Positions 35,736-44,498 of a DNA stretch of 64,000 bases are shown piece by piece; position 1 is the stretch's first letter, and every line of letters begins with the position of its first letter. This DNA is from Spongiibacter nanhainus (GTDB taxonomy: Bacteria > Pseudomonadota > Gammaproteobacteria > Pseudomonadales > Spongiibacteraceae). The stretch covers positions 647,001-711,000 of the forward strand of contig NZ_CP066167.1 in the NCBI RefSeq assembly GCF_016132545.1, in the 5' to 3' direction. Made by a program: the position numbers and the translations under genes. The notes under the pieces were generated by a model, which saw nothing but the letters and a program-made list of their open reading frames with translations, was not told the origin of the DNA and did not search any database.

Positions 35736-36179
35736 ATGAAGAAAATGACTGCAGTAATGTTGGCCGCCGCACTGGGTGCATCCAACGTTGCCATGGCCGA
35801 TGGCTTTTTCAGCAACCTTTTTGGCGGTAAAAAAGAAGCAAAAGTAGAAGCCAAGGCTGAAGTGGATACCCAAGGCGCAGCAGATGCCATGGATGAAGCC
35901 AGCGCCACAGGCAAGGAAATGAGCGCGGAAGCGAAAGCAAACGCCAAAGCCAAGCAAGAAGAAATGAAGGCTAAGCAGGCTGAGATGAAAGCCGAGATGG
36001 AAGCCAAACAGGCTGAGCGCAAAGCCGAGGCCGAAGCCAATGCTGAAGCCCGTGCCGAGGCTCGCGCCGAAGCCAAAGCCGATATGAAAGAAGCGGCAGC
36101 TAAAACGAAGGACACTGTCAAAGGCCTGACTGACGTCAATGTGAAGGTCAACGCCAATGTCGGTGCGCAAGCTCAGTAA
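35736..36179 (+). CDS. Small exported Ala/Lys/Glu-rich coiled-coil protein
   Basis: 147 residues from the ATG at 35736, with GGGGAG seven bases upstream. The signal peptide MKKMTAVMLAAALGASNVAMA is followed by DGFFSNLFGGKK. Residues 55-125 are almost only A, K, E, M, Q, R and D in heptad-like order (AKAKQEEMKAKQAEMKAEME), a long charged helix or coiled coil. The tail (TDVNVKVNANVGAQAQ) is Val/Asn-rich. I do not recognise a family; periplasmic charged helices of this kind can be structural or scaffolding. Monocistronic with its own terminator. Confidence 0.75.
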   Translation: MKKMTAVMLAAALGASNVAMADGFFSNLFGGKKEAKVEAKAEVDTQGAADAMDEASATGKEMSAEAKANAKAKQEEMKAKQAEMKAEMEAKQAERKAEAEANAEARAEARAEAKADMKEAAAKTKDTVKGLTDVNVKVNANVGAQAQ

Positions 36180-36225
36180 AGCATTGTCGATAATGCTATC
36201 GGCATTGCCGTGATAGTAATGAAAG

Positions 36226-36249
36226 CGGGGACTTCGGTCCCCGTTTTTT
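36226..36249 (+). terminator. UUCG-loop rho-independent terminator
   Basis: Stem CGGGGAC / GTCCCCG closing a TTCG tetraloop, followed by six T residues. A textbook intrinsic terminator for the coiled-coil gene. Confidence 0.95.
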
Positions 36250-36250
36250 G

Positions 36251-36880
36251 TGGCACTCTGTCGGGGTTGTATTGGCATACGGCTGGCAGGGGTTTCACTC
36301 GGGCCGTCCTTGGCCCTCGCCCTGCGGGCACTCTGTCGAGTGTGTAAAAGTGCTTTCCTGCACTTTTTTCGCCCAGCTGGGCGACCTACTTCTTTTTGTG
36401 TGAAAAAGAAGTAGGCAAGAAAAGCACACCCCTATCGCTCGCCCTTCGGGTTCCCTGCGCTTCTCACCATTCAATGAAAACGCTGCGGAACTCGCTTCGC
36501 TCAAACAGTCCTCGCTAAAAGCCTTTCATTGAATGGCTGCGATGCTCGGCGAGCTCAAAGGGGATTCAAACCCGGTGCCAATAGCGGGAAAAGAACACCA
36601 TTTTCTCCGTGTGGCACCCCCGGGCCCCTTCAGTGCCGCTGAGCATCGCAGGGACAAAACGGAATAAGCGCGAGGACTGTTTGAGCGAAGCGAGTTCCGC
36701 AGCGCCCGTTTTGGCCCGAGAAGCGCAAGGAACTGCTGGCATCTTTTTGCCAGCAGCGGCTCTGCAGGGTGTCTTTTCTCTTTGCTTACTTTCTCTTTGG
36801 ACAAGCAAAGAGAAAGTCAGTCGCCCAGCAGGGCGAAACCCTAGCTGCCCGTATGCCAATACAACCCCGACAGGGTGCCA
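36251..36880. repeat. 630-bp nested palindromic element (MITE-like)
   Basis: The ends form a 32-bp inverted repeat with one mismatch (36251-36282 and 36849-36880). Inside are three mirrored layers: an 18-bp arm around GCCCAGCTGGGC/GCCCAGCAGGGC (36368-36385 and 36820-36837), local hairpins at 36385-36415 and 36788-36817, and a perfect 35-bp inverted repeat (36481-36515 and 36670-36704). The only frames inside are overlapping ones caused by symmetry, so I call it non-coding. Similar structured intergenic repeats occur in many gammaproteobacteria. No transposase and no clear target duplication are seen. Its right end reaches into the upstream part of the rsuA frame. Confidence 0.8.
36481..36704. 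repeat. Perfect 35-bp inner inverted repeat
   Basis: Arms 36481-36515 and 36670-36704 are exact reverse complements, separated by 154 bp. The left arm itself is enclosed by a 13-bp inverted pair (CCATTCAATGAAA at 36467 and its complement ending at 36536), giving a cruciform within the larger element. Confidence 0.9.
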
Positions 36881-36982
36881 AAAGAGCAAGAACCAAGACC
36901 GGCCCAAGTCAACCCCGGCTGTAAGCCCACACATACCCCCGACTTGTCCCGCAACGGCCTGCATCGTAAAGTGCCCCATCAC

Positions 36983-37735
36983 GTGAAATTGACAGTGAAT
37001 CCAGTGAAGCCCGCCAATAAAACGCTCAGATTAGACCGATACCTGGCTACAGTGACTGATTACTCCCGCAACGAAGTCAAAAGACTGATCAAGCGCGGTG
37101 AAGTGCTTGTAGACGGTGAGGTTGCCAGCAACCCCGCCAGCCAAGTTGCCCCCGATGCAGATGTGACCCTGGCCGGGGAGAGTCTACGTGAGGCGCGCCC
37201 CCGCTATTTTATGCTGAACAAGCCTCAGGGTTATGTGTGTGCCGCCCGGGATCGGCGCCATATGACGGTGCTGGAACTGATTGATGAGGACAATCCCGAG
37301 CGTTTACACGCCGCCGGCCGCCTGGATATCGATACTACGGGTCTGGTGCTGCTGACTGACGATGGGCAGTGGTCACATGCCATCACCTCCCCGCAGCGCC
37401 AGTGTTGGAAGCGCTACTATGTGGAAACCGCGGAGCCGGTGAGTGACAAAAGTATCGAGCACTTGCAGCGCGGCGTTTTTCTCCACGACGAAAAAGCCCG
37501 TACCTTGCCGGCTCGCATTGAGCGTATTGAGGAGGATCGACTGCGGGTGTGGATACAAGAGGGGCGTTACCATCAGGTCAAGCGGATGTTTGCGGCCGAA
37601 GGGAATGCGGTCGAGGTGCTTCACCGCGAGGCCATTGGCGGTATTGAGTTGGACCCGGACCTGGAGGAAGGCGAGTATCGGCCACTGACCGAGTGGGAGA
37701 TTGGCAGTGTCGATGGAGTGGCGGATGGTGACTGA
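36983..37735 (+). CDS. rsuA: 16S rRNA pseudouridine(516) synthase, RsuA family
   Basis: About 250 residues. The N-terminal S4 RNA-binding domain (LRLDRYLATVTDYSRNEVKRLIKRGEVLVDG) is followed by the pseudouridine synthase core with the catalytic Asp in GRLDIDTTGLVLLTDDG, plus YFMLNKPQGYVCA, KRYYVE and EGRYHQVKRMF. The start is unsure: no ATG exists before the S4 domain. In-frame GTGs lie at 36971, 36983, 36995 and 37004; the more distal GTG at 36875 sits in the repeat element and is unlikely. It overlaps the next gene by 11 bases, implying co-translation of two rRNA-modifying enzymes. Confidence 0.88.
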   Translation: MKLTVNPVKPANKTLRLDRYLATVTDYSRNEVKRLIKRGEVLVDGEVASNPASQVAPDADVTLAGESLREARPRYFMLNKPQGYVCAARDRRHMTVLELIDEDNPERLHAAGRLDIDTTGLVLLTDDGQWSHAITSPQRQCWKRYYVETAEPVSDKSIEHLQRGVFLHDEKARTLPARIERIEEDRLRVWIQEGRYHQVKRMFAAEGNAVEVLHREAIGGIELDPDLEEGEYRPLTEWEIGSVDGVADGD

Positions 37736-38765
37736 TCCCTGCCTGGAAGTATTGTGCGGCCAATTTGCCGACTGCAACGCGCCGCTTTGGTGGCTGGTGG
37801 ACGAGCACGGCGCGGGCTGTCATCCGCCGGCCCCGGCTGGCGACTGGCTGGCCATCACTAATCGCTGTGATGTCGCTTCGCAGCTGGAGTCTTATGGTTA
37901 TTCGGTGTCAGTGGGGGATTTTGTGCTGCCGACGGAGCCGCCGCCAGCCACGGTCTGTTATCGGGTCTCCAAGGAAAAGCCACTGGTCCACTACCTGATT
38001 AATCGCGCCCTGGCGGCGCTTCCCCTGGGCGGTGAGTTGGTGTTGACCGGCGCTAAAAACGAAGGGCTAAAGACCTATGCCGATAAGGCCGCTCGACTGG
38101 TATCCGGAGGCAAGTCGCTGAAGAAACTGGGCAAAGATGTTTATCTGGCGGTGATTGTGAAAAATGCTGAGCCCAGTGAATGGTTGCCTGACAGTGACTA
38201 CACCGAGCTGAGGGTGATTGATGAAACCCTGGGCCTGGTCAGTAAGCCCGGCGTCTACGGGTGGAATAAGATCGACAAAGGCAGTGCTCTGCTAGTGTCC
38301 TGCATTCCGCAGGCGCTGCAGCGATCAGGGCAGGTACCCCAGCGGGTGGCTGATTTGGGCTGTGGCTATGGCTATTTGCCCGTGGCGGCGCAGGCTGACC
38401 TTGGTGAGGCACACTGGCTGCTTACTGATAACAATGCCACGGCCTTAATGGCCTGTCGCAGGAATATTGAGCGGCACGGCATTGACGCCGATATCGCGCT
38501 GGCAGATTGTGCTGAAGGGCTCAGCGGGCCGGTGGACATGCTGCTGTGTAACCCGCCCTTTCATCAGGGCTTTGCCGTGGAGGGCGAACTGACAGAGCGT
38601 TTTTTAACGGCGGCCCGGCGGCTGCTTCGCCCCGGCGGCTGCGCGCTGTTTGTGGTTAACCAGTTTATTCCCCTGCCTCGCAAGGCCGAGGCACTGTTTG
38701 CTGACTGTCAGCTGCTCGGTGAGGGTCAGGGTTTTAAGGTGTACTGTCTGTCCCAGCCCCGCTAG
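37725..38765 (+). CDS. rsmC: 16S rRNA guanine-N2 methyltransferase, RsmC-like
   Basis: 346 residues from ATG 37725, preferred because GGAG lies six bases upstream. A degenerate methyltransferase-like N-terminal half (1-170) is followed by an active class I SAM domain: ADLGCGYGYLPVAA (motif I), LTDNNATALMACRRN, and the catalytic NPPFHQG of base-N2 methyltransferases. The two-lobe layout fits RsmC (m2G1207) or the related RlmG; I prefer RsmC by length. Its 3' end overlaps the convergent AsmA gene by 32 bp. Confidence 0.82.
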   Translation: MVTDPCLEVLCGQFADCNAPLWWLVDEHGAGCHPPAPAGDWLAITNRCDVASQLESYGYSVSVGDFVLPTEPPPATVCYRVSKEKPLVHYLINRALAALPLGGELVLTGAKNEGLKTYADKAARLVSGGKSLKKLGKDVYLAVIVKNAEPSEWLPDSDYTELRVIDETLGLVSKPGVYGWNKIDKGSALLVSCIPQALQRSGQVPQRVADLGCGYGYLPVAAQADLGEAHWLLTDNNATALMACRRNIERHGIDADIALADCAEGLSGPVDMLLCNPPFHQGFAVEGELTERFLTAARRLLRPGGCALFVVNQFIPLPRKAEALFADCQLLGEGQGFKVYCLSQPR

Positions 38766-41493
38766 CGGGGCTGCCCGGTGCTGTACCGTTCTCTGGTGTG
38801 CCGCCATCTTCGGAAGGTTGAGGCGGGTTAATCAGCTCGTCTGGCAAGGCCTCCACGCTAGGAATAGCATCCAGCTCGCCATCGCAGGCGCTGCCGGAAT
38901 ACATTGCTCGCTTGTAAAGTCCCTGGGCCAATAGCGATAAACCGCCGGTATAAATCGCGGCGCCGGTAGACAGGCTGCCAGTGACCATGCCGCCGGGGTC
39001 AGCAACGACTTTGGGTTTGCTGAGGGTGCCTCCTAATCGAACCAGTCCCGCTGCTGCGCCCACGTTAATACCCACACCTTTGCGGGCGATGGGGGACACA
39101 CCCAGTGACAATTCTTCCTGGGCGAGGTCGACCTTGCCGGTACCAATGATTTTGGTGGTGTCGGTTTCCAGTGCCAGGCCGTCGTCGGTAATAAAGTTGC
39201 CATTCTTACCTTTGAAGTGCACGGCAACGCATTCGATATCGGTTTGGGTGCGTTTCTTGGTGAAAGGGTTCAGTTTGTCGATGGTTTCGCTAAGGATATC
39301 GGAGCCGATCAGGTTGAGGGCATTGCCCTTGGCGACCAGGTCCTTCACCTTCATGTCGATTTGGCCATCAAGGTTGGCGGCCAATTGTCGCTGGCTATTG
39401 CCCTCGCTGTTAAGCTCTATGCGGATTTTACCCTTACCACCGGTAATACCGGCGAGTTTTTCGAGGCCCATTTCGCCGTAGTCTTCACTGTCTACTTTCA
39501 GGTCCAGTTCGAGGGCGGGAGTCTCCAGGCTGCTATCAAATAGCAGTGAAGCCAAGGCCTCGCCGTGAACGAATTTCAGCCGCCCGTCGTCCAGTTGGAA
39601 TTTACCGTCTTCGAGTTGCGGCGCCAGTGTAGCGTTTTCGATATGGACGTAACCGGTATCGATATCTTTGAGGTTGATACTTAACTGGGCGTTGATTGAT
39701 TTAAGGCTGTCCAGGGGCAGTGTGTCGTCACTAAAAATACGACCCGATTTGTTGGCTGCAGGCTCAGGCTTTTCGTCGTCGCTTGGGCCGGACTGCAAGT
39801 TGCGCATAAAGGCTAGGTCCAGCTTGCTGGCCGAGAGCTCGCCGTTGAGTTTGGCAATGTCGCCGGGGTGATAGGTCAGCACAAGTTCACTGCGTTGCTC
39901 GCCCAGGCCCAATGTGGCGTCGACGTCGTATTGCTGTTCCTCTATGGTCAGGTCGAGATCGACGTCCAAGGCGCCGGCCTCTTTCCACGGCTGAAGCGCC
40001 AGAGCCCATACCGGCTGGGACTGCGCTGCCTTGGCGGCGACGTTAACTGCCGTGCCGGCCAGGCCATTCACATTCACTTTGCCCTCAGCGGAGAGATTCA
40101 GAGCGGTTGAGGTGGCGTTGAGTGTGAGCTCGGCATCGGTGCCCTGGGTCGGTTTATCCAGCGACAGCGGAGTGAATGTGACGTCGGCATCCAGGGCGGT
40201 AAGTTGTCGCTCGGTGGCTACTTCGTTGATTTCATCCGCCTTGAGTTTGGCGTCGACACGCTTGTCGACGGTGGCCTGCAGTTTGGCGGCTTTGATCTGC
40301 CAACCCCGTGCGTCCAGCTCACCGATGTTCAAATCTAGCGCAATTTTGCGATCCTGCATCCAGGACCAATCGATCGGAGCTTCTTGCTGGTCTTTTGAGG
40401 CGGCGCCGTTCGCCGTGCCGGCATTGGCAAGCTGTTTATCGCCATTTTCTGCCTTAGCGTTTCCTCCTGCGTCGCCTTTATTATCAAGACCAACGTCGTC
40501 TTCTTCAGTGGCTGGGAATAATGCATCGATGTCCAGTGTGTTGGCCTTGAGTTGGGCCTTGATATCCTCGAAGGCGGGGTCGAGTTGCAGTTCGCCCTCA
40601 ATGCGCTGGCCGTCCAGTGTGACCACCAGTTCTGAAATGTGGTAAGCCGGACGAATGGCAATATCGGCGGAGAGGGTGACAGCCGGAAGCGGTGCCAGCT
40701 CAATATCGGCCAGCGCCGCCAGATGGGGAATGTCTTGGGCTGAAAGCGAAATGCTCATTTCGCTGCCGCTGAGATTGGGAGACAGTACCAAGCGGCCACC
40801 GGATTCGACCTTGGCTTTGTCGTGGTCCAGCTTCAAGCGGTAGTCGAGGATACCTTGCTGGGGGTCGAATAACTCAATTCCGCCGCTCAAGGCAAAGCGC
40901 TGCTGGCGGTAGTCCAATAGCAGCGTCAGTTCGCCGCTGGCGGTTTGCAGGCGTTGACCGGCGATCTCGGGAAATTTCAGCACCATCGGCTCGTTGTTCG
41001 CGGCTTGCCAGGTGATGGTGACATCTTCAATGCGCACGTGATCAAAGTTGAAGTCTTTCGGCAGGATGGGACCGTCGTCGTCCGCCTCGGGCTCCTCTTC
41101 TTCCTGCTCGGCGGCTTGGCTCAGCGTCGGGCTGATCCAGTTCAATTCGCCCGCGTCGTTGCTGGCTACCGTCACATTGAGGCCTTTGGCGTCCAGCGAC
41201 CAGAACGGGTCCTGGCCAAAGGGCATGTTCTGCAGGGCAATGGTGGCCTGTGACAGGGTGAGCAGCTCGGGCTCGGGCCAGCTGGGGTTGGCAATGCGCA
41301 AGCCCTCGATTTCCAGGCGCAGGGGCTTGCGGGCTGAGCGCAGGCCGGTAAAAGTAATGTCGAGGCCAGCAAAGCGCTGCCCGCCGTCTCGAATCAAGCC
41401 GGTGAGCAAATCGGGTTTTATCAGCACCGTTGTAATGGCTGCAATGATCAGCAGCAAAATCAGCAGCAGTGCAAATGCGAGTTTTTTCAACAT
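38734..41493 (-). CDS. AsmA-family envelope protein
   Basis: 919 residues: one N-terminal membrane anchor (about 3-27, LAFALLLILLLIIAAITTVLI) and a large periplasmic region. The AsmA N-domain follows (GLDITFTGLRSARKPLRLEIEGLRIANP), then beta-rich repeats with an acidic linker near 130-145 and an Asn/Gly/Ala-rich linker near 330-365. The C-terminal AsmA domain includes GKGKIRIELNSEGNSQRQLAANLDGQIDMKVKD in its family-typical form. The extreme C-terminus is Pro/Gly/Ser-rich. Relatives (AsmA, YhdP, TamB) are implicated in lipid transport and outer-membrane homeostasis. Divergent from sfsA. Confidence 0.88.
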   Translation of the reverse strand: MLKKLAFALLLILLLIIAAITTVLIKPDLLTGLIRDGGQRFAGLDITFTGLRSARKPLRLEIEGLRIANPSWPEPELLTLSQATIALQNMPFGQDPFWSLDAKGLNVTVASNDAGELNWISPTLSQAAEQEEEEPEADDDGPILPKDFNFDHVRIEDVTITWQAANNEPMVLKFPEIAGQRLQTASGELTLLLDYRQQRFALSGGIELFDPQQGILDYRLKLDHDKAKVESGGRLVLSPNLSGSEMSISLSAQDIPHLAALADIELAPLPAVTLSADIAIRPAYHISELVVTLDGQRIEGELQLDPAFEDIKAQLKANTLDIDALFPATEEDDVGLDNKGDAGGNAKAENGDKQLANAGTANGAASKDQQEAPIDWSWMQDRKIALDLNIGELDARGWQIKAAKLQATVDKRVDAKLKADEINEVATERQLTALDADVTFTPLSLDKPTQGTDAELTLNATSTALNLSAEGKVNVNGLAGTAVNVAAKAAQSQPVWALALQPWKEAGALDVDLDLTIEEQQYDVDATLGLGEQRSELVLTYHPGDIAKLNGELSASKLDLAFMRNLQSGPSDDEKPEPAANKSGRIFSDDTLPLDSLKSINAQLSINLKDIDTGYVHIENATLAPQLEDGKFQLDDGRLKFVHGEALASLLFDSSLETPALELDLKVDSEDYGEMGLEKLAGITGGKGKIRIELNSEGNSQRQLAANLDGQIDMKVKDLVAKGNALNLIGSDILSETIDKLNPFTKKRTQTDIECVAVHFKGKNGNFITDDGLALETDTTKIIGTGKVDLAQEELSLGVSPIARKGVGINVGAAAGLVRLGGTLSKPKVVADPGGMVTGSLSTGAAIYTGGLSLLAQGLYKRAMYSGSACDGELDAIPSVEALPDELINPPQPSEDGGTPENGTAPGSPASGAGTDSTP

Positions 41494-41563
41494 GGAGGTA
41501 CGTAGGTCGTTGAGTTTCCGTTACTGATGGCTACCATACCATTTTCACAACGATGGCGGCGCA

Positions 41564-42274
41564 ATGCAGTGGCAACCGGCCTTGGTCGAAGGGCGATTAA
41601 TTCGACGATACAAGCGATTTCTGGCCGATGTGCGCCTTGGCAACGGCGAGGTGGTCACGGCGCATTGCCCCAATACCGGGGCGATGACGGGCTGTGCCCC
41701 GGAGGGTGCCAAAGTCTGGCTTAGCCCCAGCACTGACCCGCGTCGCAAAACCCCCTTTACCTGGGAGATGGTGGAGGCAGAGAGCGGCGACCTAGTGTGC
41801 ATTCACTCCGCGCGGGCCAATGCCCTGGTGGATGAGGCGCTGGGGACGAGAGTGATAGCTGAGCTGGGAGATTATCCGCAGTGGCGCAGGGAATACCGAC
41901 TCCCCTCGGGTAGCCGGGTGGATTTCTATTTCCCCGAGCAGTCACAGCTCCCTGAGTGCCTGATGGAAGTGAAGGCGGTCACTTTACATCAGGGGGCGGG
42001 CCGGGGAGCGTTTCCCGATGCGGTTAGTCAGCGTGCCAGCCGCCATGTCAATGAATTACAGCAGGCAGTAGAGCAGGGGCAGCGCGCTGTATTGCTATTT
42101 GCGGTCTTGCACCAGGGGGTGAGGTCGGTATCACCGGCGGCGGAGATTGATCCCCATTATGCTGAGAGCCTGTGTCGCGCTGTCGAGGCGGGGGTGGAGG
42201 TGCTGGCCTACCGCGCTGAGCTTGGCCAGGATGATATTCGCTTGGTGGAGGCGCTGCCTTTCTCCCTCCCGTAG
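41564..42274 (+). CDS. sfsA: Sugar fermentation stimulation protein SfsA
   Basis: 236 residues matching the SfsA family over full length: LVEGRLIRRYKRFLADVRL, AHCPNTGAMTGCAPEGAKVWLS, the nuclease-like core FYFPEQ...LMEVKAVTL, FPDAVSQRASRHVNEL and VLLFAVLHQGVRSVSPA. The fold is OB plus a PD-(D/E)XK-like nuclease domain; the physiological role is unclear. It converges on the Rieske gene with only four bases between stops. Confidence 0.95.
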   Translation: MQWQPALVEGRLIRRYKRFLADVRLGNGEVVTAHCPNTGAMTGCAPEGAKVWLSPSTDPRRKTPFTWEMVEAESGDLVCIHSARANALVDEALGTRVIAELGDYPQWRREYRLPSGSRVDFYFPEQSQLPECLMEVKAVTLHQGAGRGAFPDAVSQRASRHVNELQQAVEQGQRAVLLFAVLHQGVRSVSPAAEIDPHYAESLCRAVEAGVEVLAYRAELGQDDIRLVEALPFSLP

Positions 42275-42278
42275 CAGA

Positions 42279-42596
42279 TCATTCTTCCAGGTAGACGGTC
42301 CCTTCGGCCACTGAGCAAGCCACGCTCTCCAGCTTGTCGCCGGCGCAGGGGCCGGATACGCACTCACCGCTTTCAATAAGAAACAGTGCACCGTGGGTGG
42401 CGCATTGAATCAGTGATTGGCTGTCATCAAGGAACTGATCGGGCTGCCACTGCAATTCGATGCCTCGGTGCGGGCAGCGGTTGCGATACAGATAGACTTG
42501 ATCCCGCCAGCGTACGGCGAACAGAGACTGGTCGTCGTGGCGAATCGCTTTACTGCCCGGGTCGCTGATCTCGTCGAACATACAGATTGGCGTCAT
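42279..42596 (-). CDS. Rieske [2Fe-2S] domain protein
   Basis: 105 residues forming a stand-alone Rieske ferredoxin. Both cluster-binding boxes are intact: CPHRG (near 40-44) and CATHG (near 65-69), separated by about 20 residues. There is no membrane segment or oxygenase domain, so it is a soluble electron carrier or regulatory subunit. It lies nine bases behind the patatin gene and is probably co-transcribed with it; no oxygenase partner is in the window. Confidence 0.9.
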   Translation of the reverse strand: MTPICMFDEISDPGSKAIRHDDQSLFAVRWRDQVYLYRNRCPHRGIELQWQPDQFLDDSQSLIQCATHGALFLIESGECVSGPCAGDKLESVACSVAEGTVYLEE

Positions 42597-42605
42597 GCTG
42601 CAGGC

Positions 42606-43682
42606 CTAGCCTTCCTCATCGGTGGCGAGACCGACGCCGAGTCCGCCTTCATTGTTAAAAGCATGGCGAATTGCGGGCAACATGCGATCCACAGCATCCC
42701 GACCTTCGGCAACCGCTTCGCTGGCATTGCCGAAATCTAGCAAACCAATATGGCCGAGGCGGGGCCACAGCATGATATCGGCGGGTTCGCCGGCGAGCCG
42801 CGAGCGGGTAATCCGGTCCTGCATGATATTTATCGCTCCCATCATCATCGACAGGGTGCCTGGGGGCTCGGGCTTTTTCTCCACCGGCTCGTTGCTGCGC
42901 AGGTTGCTGGCGGCCTCCCACACCGAGCTGGCAAAGCGATTCCAGGCGGCGGCGAACTGATTCTCGTCTTCGGCATGATCGCCCTCGAAAACAGGCTTCG
43001 CTCCCTGTAACTCCTGCTCCGCGTCCACCACCGGATCCTTTGCGGGTGGCTTTGGCGGCTCGGTCTTGTCATCGCTAATCCCGGCGTTGCGAACCTCCCG
43101 GCGGCGGCTGACAAGATCGCTGTTGAGGTCGACGCCGATAATAATATCGGCGCCCAATGCCCGGCATACCGAGACTGGAACCGGGTTAACCAAGCCGCCG
43201 TCCACCAGCCAGGTGTCGCGCAATGCGACCGGAGTCAGGATGCCGGGAATGGCCATCGATGCCCGCACCGCCTGCCACAGCGGCCCCTGCTGAAGCCACA
43301 CTTCTCTACCCCGGTAGAGGTCGGTAGCTACGGCGGCAAATGGCTTGGGTAAGTCCTCGATATTGGGGTTGCCATACTCGCGGATAAAGAAGTCCATCAA
43401 GCGGGTGGCGTGAGCCATGCCGCCGGCGGCGGTAAGGCTAACACTCATATAATGAAAGACCTGGGTACTACTGAGTGACTGTATCCAATCGGAGAAGTGA
43501 TCCAGTTTGTCGGTGAGGTAGCAGCCGGCGATCACTGCGCCAATGGAGGTGCCGCAGATAATATCGGGGCGTATTCCCAACTCCTGCAAACGCTGGATGA
43601 CGCCTATATGTGCCATGCCCCGTGCAGACCCGCTGCCCAGGGCCAGTGCGATACGTTTCTGATAATGGGGTGACGAGTCCAA
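42606..43682 (-). CDS. Patatin-like phospholipase, RssA-like
   Basis: 358 residues. The patatin domain (10-200) has the oxyanion loop GSGSARGMAH, nucleophile elbow ICGTSIGAVIAG (GxSxG) and the catalytic Asp in LVDGGLVNPVP. An insertion of about 90 residues rich in Pro/Lys/Asp/Glu (about 200-280) follows the core and looks flexible. The end carries LWPRLGHIGLLDFGNASEAVAEGRDAV, typical of RssA-type bacterial patatins. Expected activity is lipid acyl hydrolysis at the inner membrane. Upstream gene of a two-gene unit with the Rieske protein. Confidence 0.88.
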   Translation of the reverse strand: MDSSPHYQKRIALALGSGSARGMAHIGVIQRLQELGIRPDIICGTSIGAVIAGCYLTDKLDHFSDWIQSLSSTQVFHYMSVSLTAAGGMAHATRLMDFFIREYGNPNIEDLPKPFAAVATDLYRGREVWLQQGPLWQAVRASMAIPGILTPVALRDTWLVDGGLVNPVPVSVCRALGADIIIGVDLNSDLVSRRREVRNAGISDDKTEPPKPPAKDPVVDAEQELQGAKPVFEGDHAEDENQFAAAWNRFASSVWEAASNLRSNEPVEKKPEPPGTLSMMMGAINIMQDRITRSRLAGEPADIMLWPRLGHIGLLDFGNASEAVAEGRDAVDRMLPAIRHAFNNEGGLGVGLATDEEG

Positions 43683-43760
43683 GGTTGCTACTCTCTAACT
43701 ATTAACCGGGTGTAAATGCCTTTACCATGAGGGGGTACAGACGTTCTCTAGGCGACAACA

Positions 43761-44498
43761 GTGACGCAGTATACGGTAAGTATTGAACAGGTGCTTGGCC
43801 AGGACGACAGCGAAATAGTCGGAGTCCTGGGTGCGCCCGTGCACCGAGCCATCGTTGCGCCTTTTCAGGCACTGCGGGACGATGCCGACAAGGCCGGTTT
43901 TGATTTGCGTATTGTCAGTGGTTACCGCAGCTTCGATCGCCAGCTGGCGATTTGGAACGCCAAGGCCTGTGGTGAGCGCGCGCTGTTGGATAGTGATGGC
44001 AAACCTGTGGATTTCGCGGCTCTGAACAATGAGCAACTGGCGGCCTCGATCTTGCGGTGGTCGGCTCTGCCGGGGGCGTCCCGCCATCACTGGGGAACCG
44101 ATATCGATATCTACGATGCCGCAGCGGTTGCAGACGACTACCAAGTCCAACTGACGCCCCAGGAGGTGGCCGACGACGGCGTGTTTGGGCCTTTCCATCA
44201 CTGGTTGGATGAGCACTTTGCCACTGGCGCCGGGTACGGTTTCTTTCGGCCCTATTGCCAGGACCGCGGTGGCATTGCGCCCGAGCGCTGGCACCTGAGC
44301 TATGCGCCGCTGGCAGCTCGCTTTGAGGCGCTACTGACACCCAAGGTGCTGGCCAAGGCGCTGGATAGCTCTGGCTTGCAGTTAAAGCAGACTGTGCTGG
44401 CGCAAATCGACGACATATTTCAACGCTACGTGGCGGTGCCGGTGGATTTGTACCCCTCGGCCTACGCCAACCGACTGGCGGAGAGTGACTTACCATGA
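43761..44498 (+). CDS. M15-family D-Ala-D-Ala carboxypeptidase-like protein
   Basis: 245 residues starting at GTG 43761, with AGGCGA a few bases upstream. VanY/DdcY-like zinc motifs are FDLRIVSGYRSFDRQ (near 48-62), the SRHHWGTDIDI block (near 107-117, His and Asp ligands) and ERWHLSYAPLAAR (near 174-186). No signal peptide is visible, unusual for an enzyme acting on peptidoglycan, so a cytoplasmic or recycling role is possible. The stop overlaps the cysE start (ATGA), so the two are translationally coupled. Confidence 0.85.
   Translation: MTQYTVSIEQVLGQDDSEIVGVLGAPVHRAIVAPFQALRDDADKAGFDLRIVSGYRSFDRQLAIWNAKACGERALLDSDGKPVDFAALNNEQLAASILRWSALPGASRHHWGTDIDIYDAAAVADDYQVQLTPQEVADDGVFGPFHHWLDEHFATGAGYGFFRPYCQDRGGIAPERWHLSYAPLAARFEALLTPKVLAKALDSSGLQLKQTVLAQIDDIFQRYVAVPVDLYPSAYANRLAESDLP

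Noticed and set aside
36566-36986. Open frames of 90-140 codons on both strands inside the palindromic element
   Set aside because: They overlap each other on opposite strands, arise from inverted-repeat symmetry, lack ribosome sites and have no family-like sequence.
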